A stretch of 44,487 nt of DNA from Propioniciclava sp. (GTDB lineage: Bacteria; Actinomycetota; Actinomycetes; Propionibacteriales; Propionibacteriaceae), in NCBI RefSeq assembly GCF_029977985.1, contig NZ_JARKOT010000055.1:1-44487 (forward strand). Reading direction: 5' to 3'. Within the stretch, counting starts at the first letter, position 1, and the number at the start of each line of letters is the position of its first letter. Positions 26,376-35,161 of the stretch are shown piece after piece. The position numbers were made by a program, and so were the translations under genes. The notes below the pieces were generated by a model. The model made no database searches, was not told the origin of the DNA, and saw only the letters and a program-made list of their open reading frames with translations.

Positions 26376-29300
26376 GTGTCGTCGACCACGTCCCATCACC
26401 ATGACGTCCTCGTTGTCCCGGGCGGCTCGGCGTTGTCGCCCTTCCGCGCGGCAGCGCTCCTGACCGGCCTGCAGGAGGTCGCGCCGCAGGTCACCGCGGT
26501 GCAGGGTCGGTACGTGCACGTGGTCTCGACCAACGCGCCCCACGCGCAGGACGCCGGCGCGACCCTCGCCCGCCTGCTCGATTACGGCCCCCCGGCCTCC
26601 CCGGCACCCTCGGGCCTGACGGCGACCATCGTCGTGGCGCCGCGGCTGGGCACGATCTCACCCTGGGCGTCGAAGGCGACCGACATCGCCCACAACTGCG
26701 GGCTCGACGTGCACCGCGTGGAACGCGTGACCGAGTACACGCTCACGCTCGACGGCGCGCTGAGCCACAACGCCTGGCACGCGTGCGCGGCGCTGCTGCA
26801 CGACCGCATGACCGAATCGGTGCTGCCCGACCGGGACGCGGCCGCCGACGTGTTCGCCGAGAAGGACGCCGAGCCGATGGTTCACGTCGACGTCCTCGGC
26901 CACGGGCGCGCGGCGCTCGAGACGGCGAACGCGCAGTTCGGCCTGGCGCTGTCCGACGACGAGATCGACTACCTCGTGGACGCGTTCACCCAGCTGAGGC
27001 GGAACCCCACCGACGTCGAGCTGATGATGTTCGCCCAGGCGAACTCCGAGCACTGCCGCCACAAGATCTTCAACGCCGACTTCGTCATCGACGGCGAGCC
27101 CCAGCCCCACTCGCTGTTCGGCATGATCCGGCACACCGAGGCGGTGGCCGGCGGTGAGGCGTCGGGCACGATCGTCGCCTACGCCGACAACTCGTCGATC
27201 ATGGCGGGCGGCCCGTCGACGCGCTTCGTCCCGACCACGGACGCCGCCTATGCCGCCCCGGCCCCCTACGCCGAGCGGCCGGGCGACGTGCACGTGTTGA
27301 TGAAGGTCGAGACGCACAACCACCCCACCGCCATCTCCCCCTTCCCTGGGGCAGCGACGGGATCGGGCGGCGAGATCCGCGACGAGGGTGCCACCGGCCG
27401 CGGCTCGGCCCCCAAGGCGGGTCTCACCGGCTTCGTCGTGTCGAACCTGAACCTGCCCGGCACCGAGGAGCCCTGGGAGGCCGATCCCTACGGCGCCCCC
27501 GGCCACATCGCCAGCCCCCTCGACATCATGATCGAGGCGCCACTCGGCGCTGCCGCGTTCAACAACGAGTTCGGACGCCCCGGGCTCGGCGGGTTCTTCC
27601 GCGTCTACGAGCAAACCGTCGACGGCGTCCGGCGCGGCTACCACAAGCCGATCATGAGCGCCGGCGGCCTCGGCACGATCAGCGCCGACCTCACCCAGAA
27701 GGTGCGGTTCGGCGCGGGTTCGCTGCTCATCCAGCTGGGCGGCCCCGGCATGCGCATCGGCATGGGCGGCGGGGCGGCGTCCTCCATGGCGGCGGGCGCC
27801 AACGCGGCCGAACTCGACTTCGACTCGGTGCAGCGCGGCAACCCCGAGATGGAGCGGCGGGCGCAGGAGGTCATCAACGCGTGCTGGGCTCTCGGTGCCG
27901 ACAACCCCATCCTCGCCGTCCACGACGTGGGTGCCGGGGGGCTCTCGAACGCGTTCCCCGAACTGGTGAACGATGCCGGCATGGGGGCCCGGTTCGATCT
28001 CACCGCGGTGCCGCTGGAGGAGTCGGGGCTGGCGGCCAAGGAGATCTGGTCGAACGAGAGCCAGGAGCGCTACGTCCTCGCCATCGCGCCCGAGTCGCTG
28101 GAGCGCTTCCTCGCCATCGCCACCCGCGAGCGGGCGCCGTTCGCCGTGGTGGGGGTGGCCTTCGACGACGGGCAGCTGGTGCTGGCCACCGACGGGATCG
28201 AGTCCGGTCCCGGCGCGGACCCGGCCGTCGACATGCCTCTCGACGTCCTGCTCGGCAAGCCGCCGCGGATGACCCGCGACGTCACCCGCATCGAACGCAC
28301 GGGCGACCCCCTCGACCTCGCCCGCTTCGATGATCCCGAGGTTCTGCGCGCGGCCGCGTATGCCGTGCTGCGCCACCCGTCGGTGGCCTCCAAGCGCTTC
28401 CTCATCACGATCGGCGACCGCACCGTCGGCGGGCTCGCCCACCGTGACCAGATGGTCGGCCCGTGGCAGGTACCCGTCGCCGACGTGGCGGTCACGCTTA
28501 CCGATCACGTCGGGTTCAGCGGCCAGGCGATGTCCTCCGGCGAACGGACGCCGCTGGCGGCGCTCGACGCGCCGGCGTCGGGGCGAATGGCCGTGGGCGA
28601 GGCGATCACCAACCTCCTCGCCGCCCCGATCACGCTGAACCGGGTGAAGCTGTCGGCCAACTGGATGGCCGCGTGCGGTGAGCCCGGTGAGGACGCCGCC
28701 CTCTACGACACCGTGCGTGCGGTCGCGCTGGAGCTGTGCCCCGCCCTCGGCGTGAGCATTCCCGTCGGCAAGGACTCCTTGTCGATGCGCACGAAGTGGA
28801 CCGACGCCGGGCAGGAGAAGCAGGTCACCTCCCCCGTCTCGCTCGTCGTGTCGGCGTTCGCCTCGCTGGCAGACGTGCGCGGCACGCTCACCCCGCAGGC
28901 CGGCCCCGACCAGGCGCTGCTGCTCGTCGACCTCGGCGCCGGCGCGAACCGGCTGGGCGGGTCGATCCTCGCCCAGGTGAGCGGAGCGTTCGGCGAGACC
29001 GTGCCCGACCTCGACGACCCCGCGCGGCTCGTCGCGCTCGTGGACGCCGTGAACGCCCTGCGCGAACGCGGGCTGCTGGCCGCCTACCACGACCGTTCCG
29101 ACGGCGGGCTGTGGGCGGCGGCGTCCGAGATGGGGTTCGCGGGGGCCGTGGGGCTCTCGCTCGAGGTGGAATCCGTCGCGGCGCTGTTCGCTGAGGAACT
29201 GGGCGCGCTGCTGGCCGTGCCGGCGGCGTCCACCGCCGCAGCGTTGGCCGTGCTCGCCGAGCACGGCCTGGCCGACCTGACCCGCGAGCTGGGCGCCACG

Positions 29301-30302
29301 ACGACCGACCGGCGGGTGCGGGCGACGATCGACGGGCGTCCCGCGCTGGACGAGCCGCTGCGCGACCTCGGCGAGGCCTGGGACGCCGTGAGCTGGCGGA
29401 TCGCGGCGTTGCGCGACAACCCGGCGTGCGCGGACGCCGAGCACGCCGCGTTCGCGGCCGACGACGACCCCGGGCTGCACGTGCACCCGACGTTCGACGT
29501 GGCCGACGACATTGTGGCGCCGTTCCTGAGCCGCGGCGTCTGGCCGAAGGTGGCGATCCTGCGGGAGCAGGGGGTGAACAGCCACGTCGAGACGGCCTTC
29601 GCGTTCGACCGGGCCGGGTTCGAGGCGTGGGACGTGCACATGACCGACCTCCAGACCGGCCGGTTCGACCTCGCCGACGTGGCGGGGCTGGTTGCGGTGG
29701 GCGGGTTCAGCTACGGCGACACGCTGGGCGCCGGCGAGGGCTGGGCGCGGTCGATCCTGTTCAACCCGGCGCTCGCCGAGGCGTTCGGACGCTTCTTCGC
29801 ACGGGGGGACACGTTCGGCCTGGGCATCTGCAACGGCTGCCAGATGTTCGCAGCGCTCGCGGATCTGATCCCCGGAGCCGATGCCTGGCCGCTGTTCCAA
29901 CGCAACACGTCGGAGCAGTTCGAGGCGCGGCTCTCCCTCGTCGAGGTGCTGGAGTCGCCGTCGGTGTTCTTCACCGGCATGGCCGGATCGCGCCTGCCGA
30001 TCGCGGTGTCGCACGGTGAGGGCCGAGCCGACTTCCGCGCCCGCGGCGAGATGGACGCCGTCGCCGCCGCCCTGCGGTTCGTTGACAACCACGGCCGTCC
30101 GACCGAGGACTACCCCGCCAACCCCAACGGGTCTCCCGGCGGCCTCACCGCCGTGACGACGCCCGATGGCCGGTTCACCGCGATGATGCCGCACCCCGAG
30201 CGGGTGCTGCGGAACGTGCAGCTCAGCTGGACCTCCGGCGGACCCAGCGAGCCCAGCCCGTGGCTGCGGATGTTCCGCAACGCGCGGGCCTTCGTGGGCT
30301 GA
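26376..30302 (+). CDS. purL: Phosphoribosylformylglycinamidine synthase, single-chain (large) PurL
   Basis: Step 4 of purine synthesis: FGAR + Gln + ATP to FGAM. 1308 residues with all functions fused: an N-terminal PurS-like domain, two AIRS-type ATPase halves ([21 protein letters not shown] with the linker-loop His motif; [32 protein letters not shown]; the second half with LLVDLGAG and [13 protein letters not shown]), and a C-terminal class I glutamine amidotransferase with [17 protein letters not shown], nucleophile Cys1152 in LGICNGCQM and HPERV. Many actinobacteria use separate PurS, PurQ and small PurL, so the large form is a lineage marker. GTG 26376 has GGAGGG 6 nt upstream. It converges on pth with a 6-bp gap. 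Confidence 0.97.
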   Translation: MSSTTSHHHDVLVVPGGSALSPFRAAALLTGLQEVAPQVTAVQGRYVHVVSTNAPHAQDAGATLARLLDYGPPASPAPSGLTATIVVAPRLGTISPWASKATDIAHNCGLDVHRVERVTEYTLTLDGALSHNAWHACAALLHDRMTESVLPDRDAAADVFAEKDAEPMVHVDVLGHGRAALETANAQFGLALSDDEIDYLVDAFTQLRRNPTDVELMMFAQANSEHCRHKIFNADFVIDGEPQPHSLFGMIRHTEAVAGGEASGTIVAYADNSSIMAGGPSTRFVPTTDAAYAAPAPYAERPGDVHVLMKVETHNHPTAISPFPGAATGSGGEIRDEGATGRGSAPKAGLTGFVVSNLNLPGTEEPWEADPYGAPGHIASPLDIMIEAPLGAAAFNNEFGRPGLGGFFRVYEQTVDGVRRGYHKPIMSAGGLGTISADLTQKVRFGAGSLLIQLGGPGMRIGMGGGAASSMAAGANAAELDFDSVQRGNPEMERRAQEVINACWALGADNPILAVHDVGAGGLSNAFPELVNDAGMGARFDLTAVPLEESGLAAKEIWSNESQERYVLAIAPESLERFLAIATRERAPFAVVGVAFDDGQLVLATDGIESGPGADPAVDMPLDVLLGKPPRMTRDVTRIERTGDPLDLARFDDPEVLRAAAYAVLRHPSVASKRFLITIGDRTVGGLAHRDQMVGPWQVPVADVAVTLTDHVGFSGQAMSSGERTPLAALDAPASGRMAVGEAITNLLAAPITLNRVKLSANWMAACGEPGEDAALYDTVRAVALELCPALGVSIPVGKDSLSMRTKWTDAGQEKQVTSPVSLVVSAFASLADVRGTLTPQAGPDQALLLVDLGAGANRLGGSILAQVSGAFGETVPDLDDPARLVALVDAVNALRERGLLAAYHDRSDGGLWAAASEMGFAGAVGLSLEVESVAALFAEELGALLAVPAASTAAALAVLAEHGLADLTRELGATTTDRRVRATIDGRPALDEPLRDLGEAWDAVSWRIAALRDNPACADAEHAAFAADDDPGLHVHPTFDVADDIVAPFLSRGVWPKVAILREQGVNSHVETAFAFDRAGFEAWDVHMTDLQTGRFDLADVAGLVAVGGFSYGDTLGAGEGWARSILFNPALAEAFGRFFARGDTFGLGICNGCQMFAALADLIPGADAWPLFQRNTSEQFEARLSLVEVLESPSVFFTGMAGSRLPIAVSHGEGRADFRARGEMDAVAAALRFVDNHGRPTEDYPANPNGSPGGLTAVTTPDGRFTAMMPHPERVLRNVQLSWTSGGPSEPSPWLRMFRNARAFVG

Positions 30303-30308
30303 GCGGGG

Positions 30309-30908
30309 CTAAGAGTTGAATCGGTTCTGTGCCGGGGCGAGGCCGTCGAGGAGGAGCGCCTCGACGGCGTCCGCGACGCGCCCGGTCTCGACGGCGTAGT
30401 CCTCACGCAGCGCGGTCGGGATGGGCGCCAGCACGTAGGCGGCCGGATCTTGGCGGCCCGGGGGGCGTCCGATGCCGAACCGGACACGGAAGAAATCGCC
30501 CGTCCCGAGGTGGGCGCGCATCGACCGCAGCCCGTTGTGGCCGTTGTCGCCGCCGCCTGACTTGAGGCGGAGCTGGCCGAAGTCGAGGTCGAGCTCGTCG
30601 TGGATCGCGACGACGTGGTCCGGGTCGATCTTGAAGAAGGCGGCCGCCTTGGCGACCGCCGCGCCGGACTCGTTCATGAACGTGCGCGGCTTGAGCAGCA
30701 CGACCCGCTCGGCGTCGGCGCCGACGCCGCCCATCCCGGACGCCGCCACGCGCGTCTCGCATACGTCCGCGCGCATGCCGCGCGGCGCCGAAAAGGGCGC
30801 ACGCGCCCGCGCGGCCAGCTCGTCGGCGACCATGAAGCCGACGTTGTGCCGCGTGGACGCGTAGGTCGGGCCCGGGTTCCCGAGCCCGACCACGAGCCAG
30901 GTCGCCAC
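30309..30908 (-). CDS. pth: Peptidyl-tRNA hydrolase
   Basis: 199 residues; releases peptides from prematurely dissociated peptidyl-tRNA. Catalytic and binding residues are present: Asn11 in GLGNPGP, His21 in STRHNVGF, Asn79 in TFMNESG and Asp104 in AIHDELDL. The C-terminal RVRFGIGRPPGRQDPAAYVLAPI is standard. GTG 30908 starts 3 bp after the rplY stop, so the two are cotranscribed, a widespread arrangement. Confidence 0.97.
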   Translation of the reverse strand: MATWLVVGLGNPGPTYASTRHNVGFMVADELAARARAPFSAPRGMRADVCETRVAASGMGGVGADAERVVLLKPRTFMNESGAAVAKAAAFFKIDPDHVVAIHDELDLDFGQLRLKSGGGDNGHNGLRSMRAHLGTGDFFRVRFGIGRPPGRQDPAAYVLAPIPTALREDYAVETGRVADAVEALLLDGLAPAQNRFNS

Positions 30909-30911
30909 GGA

Positions 30912-31577
30912 TTACTCCGCGTCGGCCTCGGCAGCCTCGTCGGTTTCGGCGCCGGCCTTGGGCTCCGCCGCGGCACCCTCCTCGCCGGCGTCCGCGACCG
31001 CGGCGTCCAGCTCGGCTGCGATCTCGTCGGCCGTCGGCGCCGCGGCGATCGACAAGATGAGATCCTCGGGGGCGCCATGGAAGACGGCACCCTCCGGCAG
31101 GTCGAGCTGGGCGGCGGTGATCTGGTCGCCGATCTCCAGGCTGGCGACGTCGATCTCGATGTGCGACGGGATCGCGGTAGCCTCGACCTCCAGGCTGATC
31201 GACTGCTGATCGAGCACGAGGATGCGATCCTCCTTGTCGGCGCCGACCACGTGCAGCGGAACGTCGACGGTCACCTTCTCACCGCGGCGGACGACGATGA
31301 GGTCGACATGCTCGACGGTGCCCCGGATCGGGTCGCGCTGGACCTGCTTCGGCAGCGCGAGCTGCTCCTTGCCGCTGCCGATCTTGATCGCCAGCAGGGC
31401 GTTCGCGGTGCGCAGGGCGAGGAGGGTCTCGTGGCCCGGCAGCGTGACATGGACCGGATCGGTGCCGTGACCGTAGATGACCGCGGGCACCTTGTGCTCA
31501 CGGCGGATCCGGCGGGCGGCGCCCTTGCCGAACTCGGTGCGCGCCTCGGCGGCGAGCTTGATCTCGTTGTTAGCCAT
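30912..31577 (-). CDS. rplY: 50S ribosomal protein bL25 (CTC/TL5 type)
   Basis: 221 residues. The N-terminal 5S rRNA-binding domain begins IKLAAEARTEFGKGAARRIRR and includes HKVPAVIYGHGTDPVHVTLPG. A C-terminal CTC beta domain (GEKVTVDVPLHVVG, LEVEATAIPSHIEIDVASLEIGDQ) follows, then a long acidic Ala/Glu/Asp tail (EEGAAAEPKAGAETDEAAEA). ATG 31577 has GAGGAG about 8 nt upstream. The mRNA leader of about 90 nt can fold strongly, which suggests autoregulation; pth follows in the operon. Confidence 0.97.
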   Translation of the reverse strand: MANNEIKLAAEARTEFGKGAARRIRREHKVPAVIYGHGTDPVHVTLPGHETLLALRTANALLAIKIGSGKEQLALPKQVQRDPIRGTVEHVDLIVVRRGEKVTVDVPLHVVGADKEDRILVLDQQSISLEVEATAIPSHIEIDVASLEIGDQITAAQLDLPEGAVFHGAPEDLILSIAAAPTADEIAAELDAAVADAGEEGAAAEPKAGAETDEAAEADAE

Positions 31578-31615
31578 GAGTGGTTCTCCTCAACCTTGCT
31601 GGCAACGGGTGGACG

Positions 31616-31667
31616 GCTCGGCAAGGGAGGGCCAGTCGATCACGGGACGTGCGTCCCCTCGCCAAGC
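31616..31667 (-). promoter_or_regulatory. Structured rplY 5' leader, possible r-protein autoregulatory element
   Basis: On the transcribed strand GCTTGGCGAGGG pairs with CCCTTGCCGAGC (12 bp, two G-U), enclosing a second hairpin GGGACG-CA-CGTCCC. The structure lies between a TAGGAT promoter box and the rplY Shine-Dalgarno sequence. Confidence 0.5.
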
Positions 31668-31676
31668 AACCCCACC

Positions 31677-31682
31677 ATCCTA
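31677..31682 (-). promoter_or_regulatory. rplY: -10 hexamer TAGGAT of rplY-pth
   Basis: TAGGAT reads leftward ~100 nt before ATG 31577. The start point would lie just before the structured leader. Confidence 0.5.
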
Positions 31683-31713
31683 CCGGCGCGGGCGGCGTCC
31701 GACGAAATCGTGC

Positions 31714-32457
31714 TCAGGAGAGCGCGTGCACCTGCACCAGCCGACCGTCGGGATCGGCCACATGGACGGCCGTGAGGAACTCGTCCGTGACCAGCTCGGC
31801 GGGGTACCCGGCCGCCCAGAGCCGGGCGACGACGTCGGCGAGCGGCTCGGGCGTCTCGAAGCCGGCATCCACCGTGGCGGTCTCGGCCGTGCATTCGGGG
31901 TGCCCGGGGTCGACATGGTGGAGACCGACGCGACCGTGGCCGCCGTCCAGCGCCTGCCACCATGCGTCCCCCTCCCCCACCGGGCGAAGCCCGAGGTGGG
32001 CGAACCAGGCGGCGTCGCGGGCGAAGTCGGCGGAGAAGTGGATCGCGCACACCTGGATCGGGCCGGGTTGGCCCTCGGGGTGGGCGCGGTAGCCGTAGAG
32101 ATCGTCTTGGTGCTCGTTGATCCAGACGTTCGAGCCCAACGGCGTCCGAACCACCGCGTGGCGCCCGTAGGACTCGTCCCACACGCGCGTCTGCAGTCCC
32201 TTGCTCTGCAGGTCGGACGCCGCCGCCGCGGCATCGCCGTCCTCGACGAGGAAGACGAGCTGGGTCTCGCCGGGGGTGGCACCGGTGTCGCTGCCCTCGG
32301 CGGGGTGCACCGCGACCCAGCCGGCGCCCGCCTGCAGCAGCGCGAAGCGGCCGTCGCCGGAAGTCACGCGCATGCACAGGCCGAGCGCCTGGTAGAACGC
32401 GATCATCGCGGCGGGATCGTCGGTGAAGCGGTACAGGTTCACGGCGTAGGTGGTCAT
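31714..32457 (-). CDS. VOC-superfamily protein with two glyoxalase-like modules
   Basis: 247 residues forming two tandem VOC halves. Module 1 (1-~118) starts [24 protein letters not shown] and ends [23 protein letters not shown]. Module 2 (~125-247) has [30 protein letters not shown] and ends [16 protein letters not shown]. The family includes glyoxalases, dioxygenases and antibiotic-binding proteins. Possible metal ligands are present, but no substrate can be assigned. ATG 32457 overlaps the stop of the upstream ribbon-helix-helix gene by 4 bp (ATGA), so translation is coupled; there is no independent promoter between them. Confidence 0.85.
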   Translation of the reverse strand: MTTYAVNLYRFTDDPAAMIAFYQALGLCMRVTSGDGRFALLQAGAGWVAVHPAEGSDTGATPGETQLVFLVEDGDAAAAASDLQSKGLQTRVWDESYGRHAVVRTPLGSNVWINEHQDDLYGYRAHPEGQPGPIQVCAIHFSADFARDAAWFAHLGLRPVGEGDAWWQALDGGHGRVGLHHVDPGHPECTAETATVDAGFETPEPLADVVARLWAAGYPAELVTDEFLTAVHVADPDGRLVQVHALS

Positions 32458-32612
32458 CGTCGGGCCTCCAGGTACTCGGTCAGGGCGCGCTCGACCAGGG
32501 CGGACAGGCTCGCCCCCTCGTCGATGGCGCGGTGTTTGGTCTGCTTCACGATGTCGGGTGGCAGGTAGACGTTGAATTGCACCTTGGCCCCCGAGGCTTG
32601 CTCACGTGCCAT
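32454..32612 (-). CDS. Ribbon-helix-helix (CopG/Arc-type) DNA-binding protein
   Basis: 52 residues: a short basic start ([10 protein letters not shown]), beta strand [14 protein letters not shown] (11-24), helix [10 protein letters not shown] and helix [17 protein letters not shown], the RHH dimer fold. It should bind DNA as a dimer or higher oligomer. ATG 32612 follows TAGCAT by 6 nt (leaderless). The -10 box sits at the centre of a 24-bp palindrome that also reaches the start codon, so autorepression is very likely. It overlaps the VOC gene by 4 bp. Many such proteins are antitoxins, but the coupled partner here is a VOC protein, not a recognised toxin. Confidence 0.88.
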   Translation of the reverse strand: MAREQASGAKVQFNVYLPPDIVKQTKHRAIDEGASLSALVERALTEYLEARR

Positions 32613-32635
32613 GCAAGAATGCTAGCATCCTTGCA
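32612..32635. promoter_or_regulatory. 24-bp palindrome over the RHH-VOC promoter and start codon
   Basis: Left arm TGCAAGAATGCT and right arm AGCATCCTTGCA are inverted copies with one mismatch (A versus G at position 7). The centre holds the -10 box TAGCAT (32619-32624, leftward strand), and one end touches the ATG. A bound RHH protein would block initiation. Confidence 0.8.
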
Positions 32636-32671
32636 TGCGAGGAGGCAAGGGGTCGTCGGCGCCGTGGTCGA

Positions 32672-33898
32672 TCAGGCGCTGCCACCGGGTTCCAGCCGGG
32701 CGCCGGGCTCGATGACGGCGTTCGTGCCGATGCGGCAGTCGATGCCGATGAGGGCGATGTCGGCGTCCCGCACCTTGGTGGCCCGCGGGGGCGCACCGAC
32801 CCTCGCACCGCGCCCGATGCGGGTGCCGTCGTCCACGATGGCGGTGTGAACGCGAGCGTCCCGGCCGATTTGGACGCCGGAACCGATCACACAGCCCTCC
32901 ACGACCGCACCGGCTTCGACGACGGTGCCGGGGCCGAGGACGGACCGGTGGACGGTGCCGCGCACGTCGACGCCGGGCGACAGCAGGCTGTCGTTGACCT
33001 CGCCGGACGCGCCCACGCGCGCCGGGGGCCGCTCCGGCCAGCGCGACAGGATCGGTTGGTCGAGGTCGTCGAAGACGTCGACGCGGCCGGCGAGGAGGTC
33101 GCGGTGGGCCTGGAGGTACTCCTCGGGACGCCCCAGGTCGCGCCAGTAGTGGGTGATCGGGGTGGCCCAGGTCTTGCCGCGGCGGACGAGGGCGGGCAGG
33201 AGGTGGTCGCCGAAGTCGCCGAGCCCGGAGCTGTCGTCGTCTTCGTGGCCGAGATCGATGCGCAGGCGGGCGAGCTCGGCGAGGAGGGTCTGCGGGTCGT
33301 AGACGAAGATCTCGGTGGCGATGGTGGTGCTGTCGGGCCGGTCGGGCTTGTAGCTGAACCGCGTGACGCGACCCGCGGCGTCCACCGTGACGACGGCCTT
33401 GTGGGCGGCCTGGCTGCGGGTGACGTCGGCGGTGACGATGGTGCACTCGGCACCGCGCTCGAGGTGCTCGCGGACGACGGGGCGCAGGTCGAGCCGGAAG
33501 ACGTGGTCGGCACTCATGACGACGATGGCGTCCGGGGCGAACTGGCGGATCTGGCCGGCGATCTGGACGAGGTTGTCGGCGTTGCCGTCGGCGAAGCCGG
33601 ACTCGCTGGTCGCCCGGCCCTGCTCGGGCACGAGGCGCCGGTAGCCGCCGCGGGTGCGGTCCAGGTCCCAGGGGCGGCCGTGGGCGATGTAGGGGTCGAG
33701 GCTTGCGGCGAGGTAGGCCACGCTGACCCAGACGTCGCTGATGTGGCTGTGGGCGAAGGAGGAGAGGGCGAAGTCGATGAGCTTGTACGAGCCCGCGAAC
33801 GCCAGGGCCGGCTTGGCGCGCTCGCGAGTGAGGACGTCCATGCGGCTGCCCTGCCCGCCGGCCTGGGTGATGCCGAGCACCCTTGGGGAGGCTTCCAT
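32672..33898 (-). CDS. GlgC-like sugar-phosphate nucleotidyltransferase
   Basis: 408 residues. The N-terminal nucleotidyltransferase domain has GITQAGGQGSRMDVLTRERAKPALAFAG, the GlgC glycine loop and RAKPA motif, but GSRMDVLT replaces the usual GTRLxPLT. SYKLIDFALSSFAHSHI and VMSADHVFRLDL (GADHVYRMD in GlgC) follow. The C-terminal ~110 residues form a left-handed beta-helix with hexapeptide-like turns (LLSPGVDVRGTVHRSVLGPG, VIEPGARLEPGG). ADP-glucose synthesis for glycogen is the likeliest role, but divergence leaves another sugar nucleotide possible. No glgA/glgB is adjacent. ATG 33898 follows TAGTCT by 6 nt (leaderless). Confidence 0.82.
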   Translation of the reverse strand: MEASPRVLGITQAGGQGSRMDVLTRERAKPALAFAGSYKLIDFALSSFAHSHISDVWVSVAYLAASLDPYIAHGRPWDLDRTRGGYRRLVPEQGRATSESGFADGNADNLVQIAGQIRQFAPDAIVVMSADHVFRLDLRPVVREHLERGAECTIVTADVTRSQAAHKAVVTVDAAGRVTRFSYKPDRPDSTTIATEIFVYDPQTLLAELARLRIDLGHEDDDSSGLGDFGDHLLPALVRRGKTWATPITHYWRDLGRPEEYLQAHRDLLAGRVDVFDDLDQPILSRWPERPPARVGASGEVNDSLLSPGVDVRGTVHRSVLGPGTVVEAGAVVEGCVIGSGVQIGRDARVHTAIVDDGTRIGRGARVGAPPRATKVRDADIALIGIDCRIGTNAVIEPGARLEPGGSA

Positions 33899-33904
33899 GA
33901 GCCC

Positions 33905-33910
33905 AGACTA
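33905..33910 (-). promoter_or_regulatory. -10 hexamer TAGTCT, leaderless promoter of the GlgC-like gene
   Basis: TAGTCT ends 6 nt before ATG 33898, with no Shine-Dalgarno sequence. A TGACATAG repeat cluster lies 50-155 bp further upstream. Confidence 0.5.
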
Positions 33911-33960
33911 GGGCCGACGCCGCCCCGTGGGCGTCCGGGTGGGGTGGGCCGTCACGTTGT

Positions 33961-34066
33961 TGACATAGTTCTTTTCGTCACGTGCGACGAAACGCTATGT
34001 CAAAAAAACTATGTCACAAACCTGCAGTCCCCTCACCCGGAGGTGCTACGCGGATTTATGACATAG
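33961..34066. repeat. Cluster of four TGACATAG 8-mers in both orientations
   Basis: Exact TGACATAG occurs at 33961-33968 and 34059-34066, and its complement CTATGTCA at 33995-34002 and 34009-34016 (direct pair, 14-bp step, A-rich spacer). The first two copies flank an inner inverted repeat, TTCGTC..GACGAA around CACGTG, making a 42-bp imperfect palindrome (33961-34002). Partial copies (CACATAG 34074-34080, ATGTCA 34109-34114) follow. The tract is clearly richer in A/T than its surroundings. It lies upstream of the GlgC-like gene and downstream of prs. No gene was seen in 33911-34180. Confidence 0.7.
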
Positions 34067-34167
34067 TCTTTTTCACATAGAGAATGTGGGCACGTGCCAA
34101 CAAACTCAATGTCAAAAATGTGACCCGCCCCGCTCCCAGTCCACCACCGCAACCACCGCAGCGGGAC

Positions 34168-34181
34168 GCCGCGGGCGCGGC
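34168..34181 (-). terminator. prs: Small hairpin at the 3' end of prs
   Basis: GCCGCG-GG-CGCGGC is a 6-bp stem touching the prs stop codon. Weak support for termination. Confidence 0.3.
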
Positions 34182-35161
34182 TAAGTGGTCGCGCCGTTGA
34201 AGAGGCTGGTGACGGAGCCGTCCTCGAAGATCTGCTTGATCGCCTCGGCCAGCAGCGGCGCCACGGAGAGGACGGTCAGCTTCGGGATGTCCAGCTCGTC
34301 GGCGATCGGCAGGGTGTTCGTCACGATGATCTCCTCGAACGCCGACGCGTTCAGCCGCTCCGCTGCCGGCCCGGACAAGATCGGGTGCGTCGCGGCCGCA
34401 ATGACGGCCTGGGCACCATGGTCCTTGAGCGTCTGGGCGGCGGCACAGATGGTGCCGGCCGTGTCGATCATGTCGTCGACCAGCAGGCAGACGCGTCCGG
34501 CGACATCGCCCACCACTTCGCCCACCGCGACCTCGTTCGCCTTGTTTGGGTCGCGCCGCTTGTGGATGATCGCGAGCGGCGCGCCCAGCCGATCGGTGTA
34601 GGCATCGGCGAGACGGACGCGGCCGGCGTCGGGGCTGACGACGGTGAGGTTCTCCAGCGGGTACTTCTGGATGATGTACTCCACCAGCACCGGCAGCGCG
34701 ATGAGGTGGTCGACGGGACCGTCGAAGAAGCCCTGGATCTGCGAGGCGTGCAGGTCGATGGACATGAGCCGGTCGGCGCCGGCCGTCTTGTACAGGTCGG
34801 CGATGAGGCGGGCCGAGATGGGCTCGCGGCCGGCGTGCTTCTTGTCCTGCCGCCCGTACGGGTAGAACGGGGACACCACGGTGATGCGCTTGGCGGAGGC
34901 CCGCTTCAGCGCGTCCACCATGATGAGCTGCTCCATGAGCCACTCGTTCACGGGCGCGCAGTGGGACTGGATGACGAACGCGTCGGCGCCCCGCACCGAC
35001 TCCTCGAACCGCACGTAGATCTCCGAGTTGGCGTACGTGAGCGCCCGCGTGGGGACGAGCTCCACCCCCAGCAGCGAGGCCACCTCCTCCGCCAGCTCCG
35101 GATACGCCCGGCCGGACGCGAGGATGAGGTGCTTCTCGGACTGCCGCTTGATCCCGGTCAC
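34181..35161 (-). CDS. prs: Ribose-phosphate pyrophosphokinase (PRPP synthetase)
   Basis: Ribose-5-P + ATP to PRPP + AMP, the precursor for purines, pyrimidines, His, Trp and NAD. 326 residues. Motifs: YANSEIYVRFEESVRG, the ATP-binding flexible-loop region SPFYPYGRQDKKHAGREPISARLIADL, the DLHASQIQGFFD metal site, SPDAGRVRLADAY, and the PRPP loop CLLVDDMIDTAGTICAAA. GTG 35161 gives VTGIKRQSEKHLILASG and overlaps the glmU stop by 4 bp (GTGA); the longer upstream start is rejected because it would overlap glmU by about 50 bp. The glmU-prs pair is common in Gram-positives. Confidence 0.97.
   Translation of the reverse strand: MTGIKRQSEKHLILASGRAYPELAEEVASLLGVELVPTRALTYANSEIYVRFEESVRGADAFVIQSHCAPVNEWLMEQLIMVDALKRASAKRITVVSPFYPYGRQDKKHAGREPISARLIADLYKTAGADRLMSIDLHASQIQGFFDGPVDHLIALPVLVEYIIQKYPLENLTVVSPDAGRVRLADAYTDRLGAPLAIIHKRRDPNKANEVAVGEVVGDVAGRVCLLVDDMIDTAGTICAAAQTLKDHGAQAVIAAATHPILSGPAAERLNASAFEEIIVTNTLPIADELDIPKLTVLSVAPLLAEAIKQIFEDGSVTSLFNGATT

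Noticed and set aside
26658-30194. 1178-codon open frame antisense to purL
   Set aside because: Shadow of purL; the same Arg/His/Gly-rich composition as other antisense frames.
33970-33995. parS-like site around CACGTG in the TGACATAG cluster
   Set aside because: The chromosomal parS consensus has TGTTTC/GAAACA arms around CACGTG; here the arms are TTCGTC/GACGAA.
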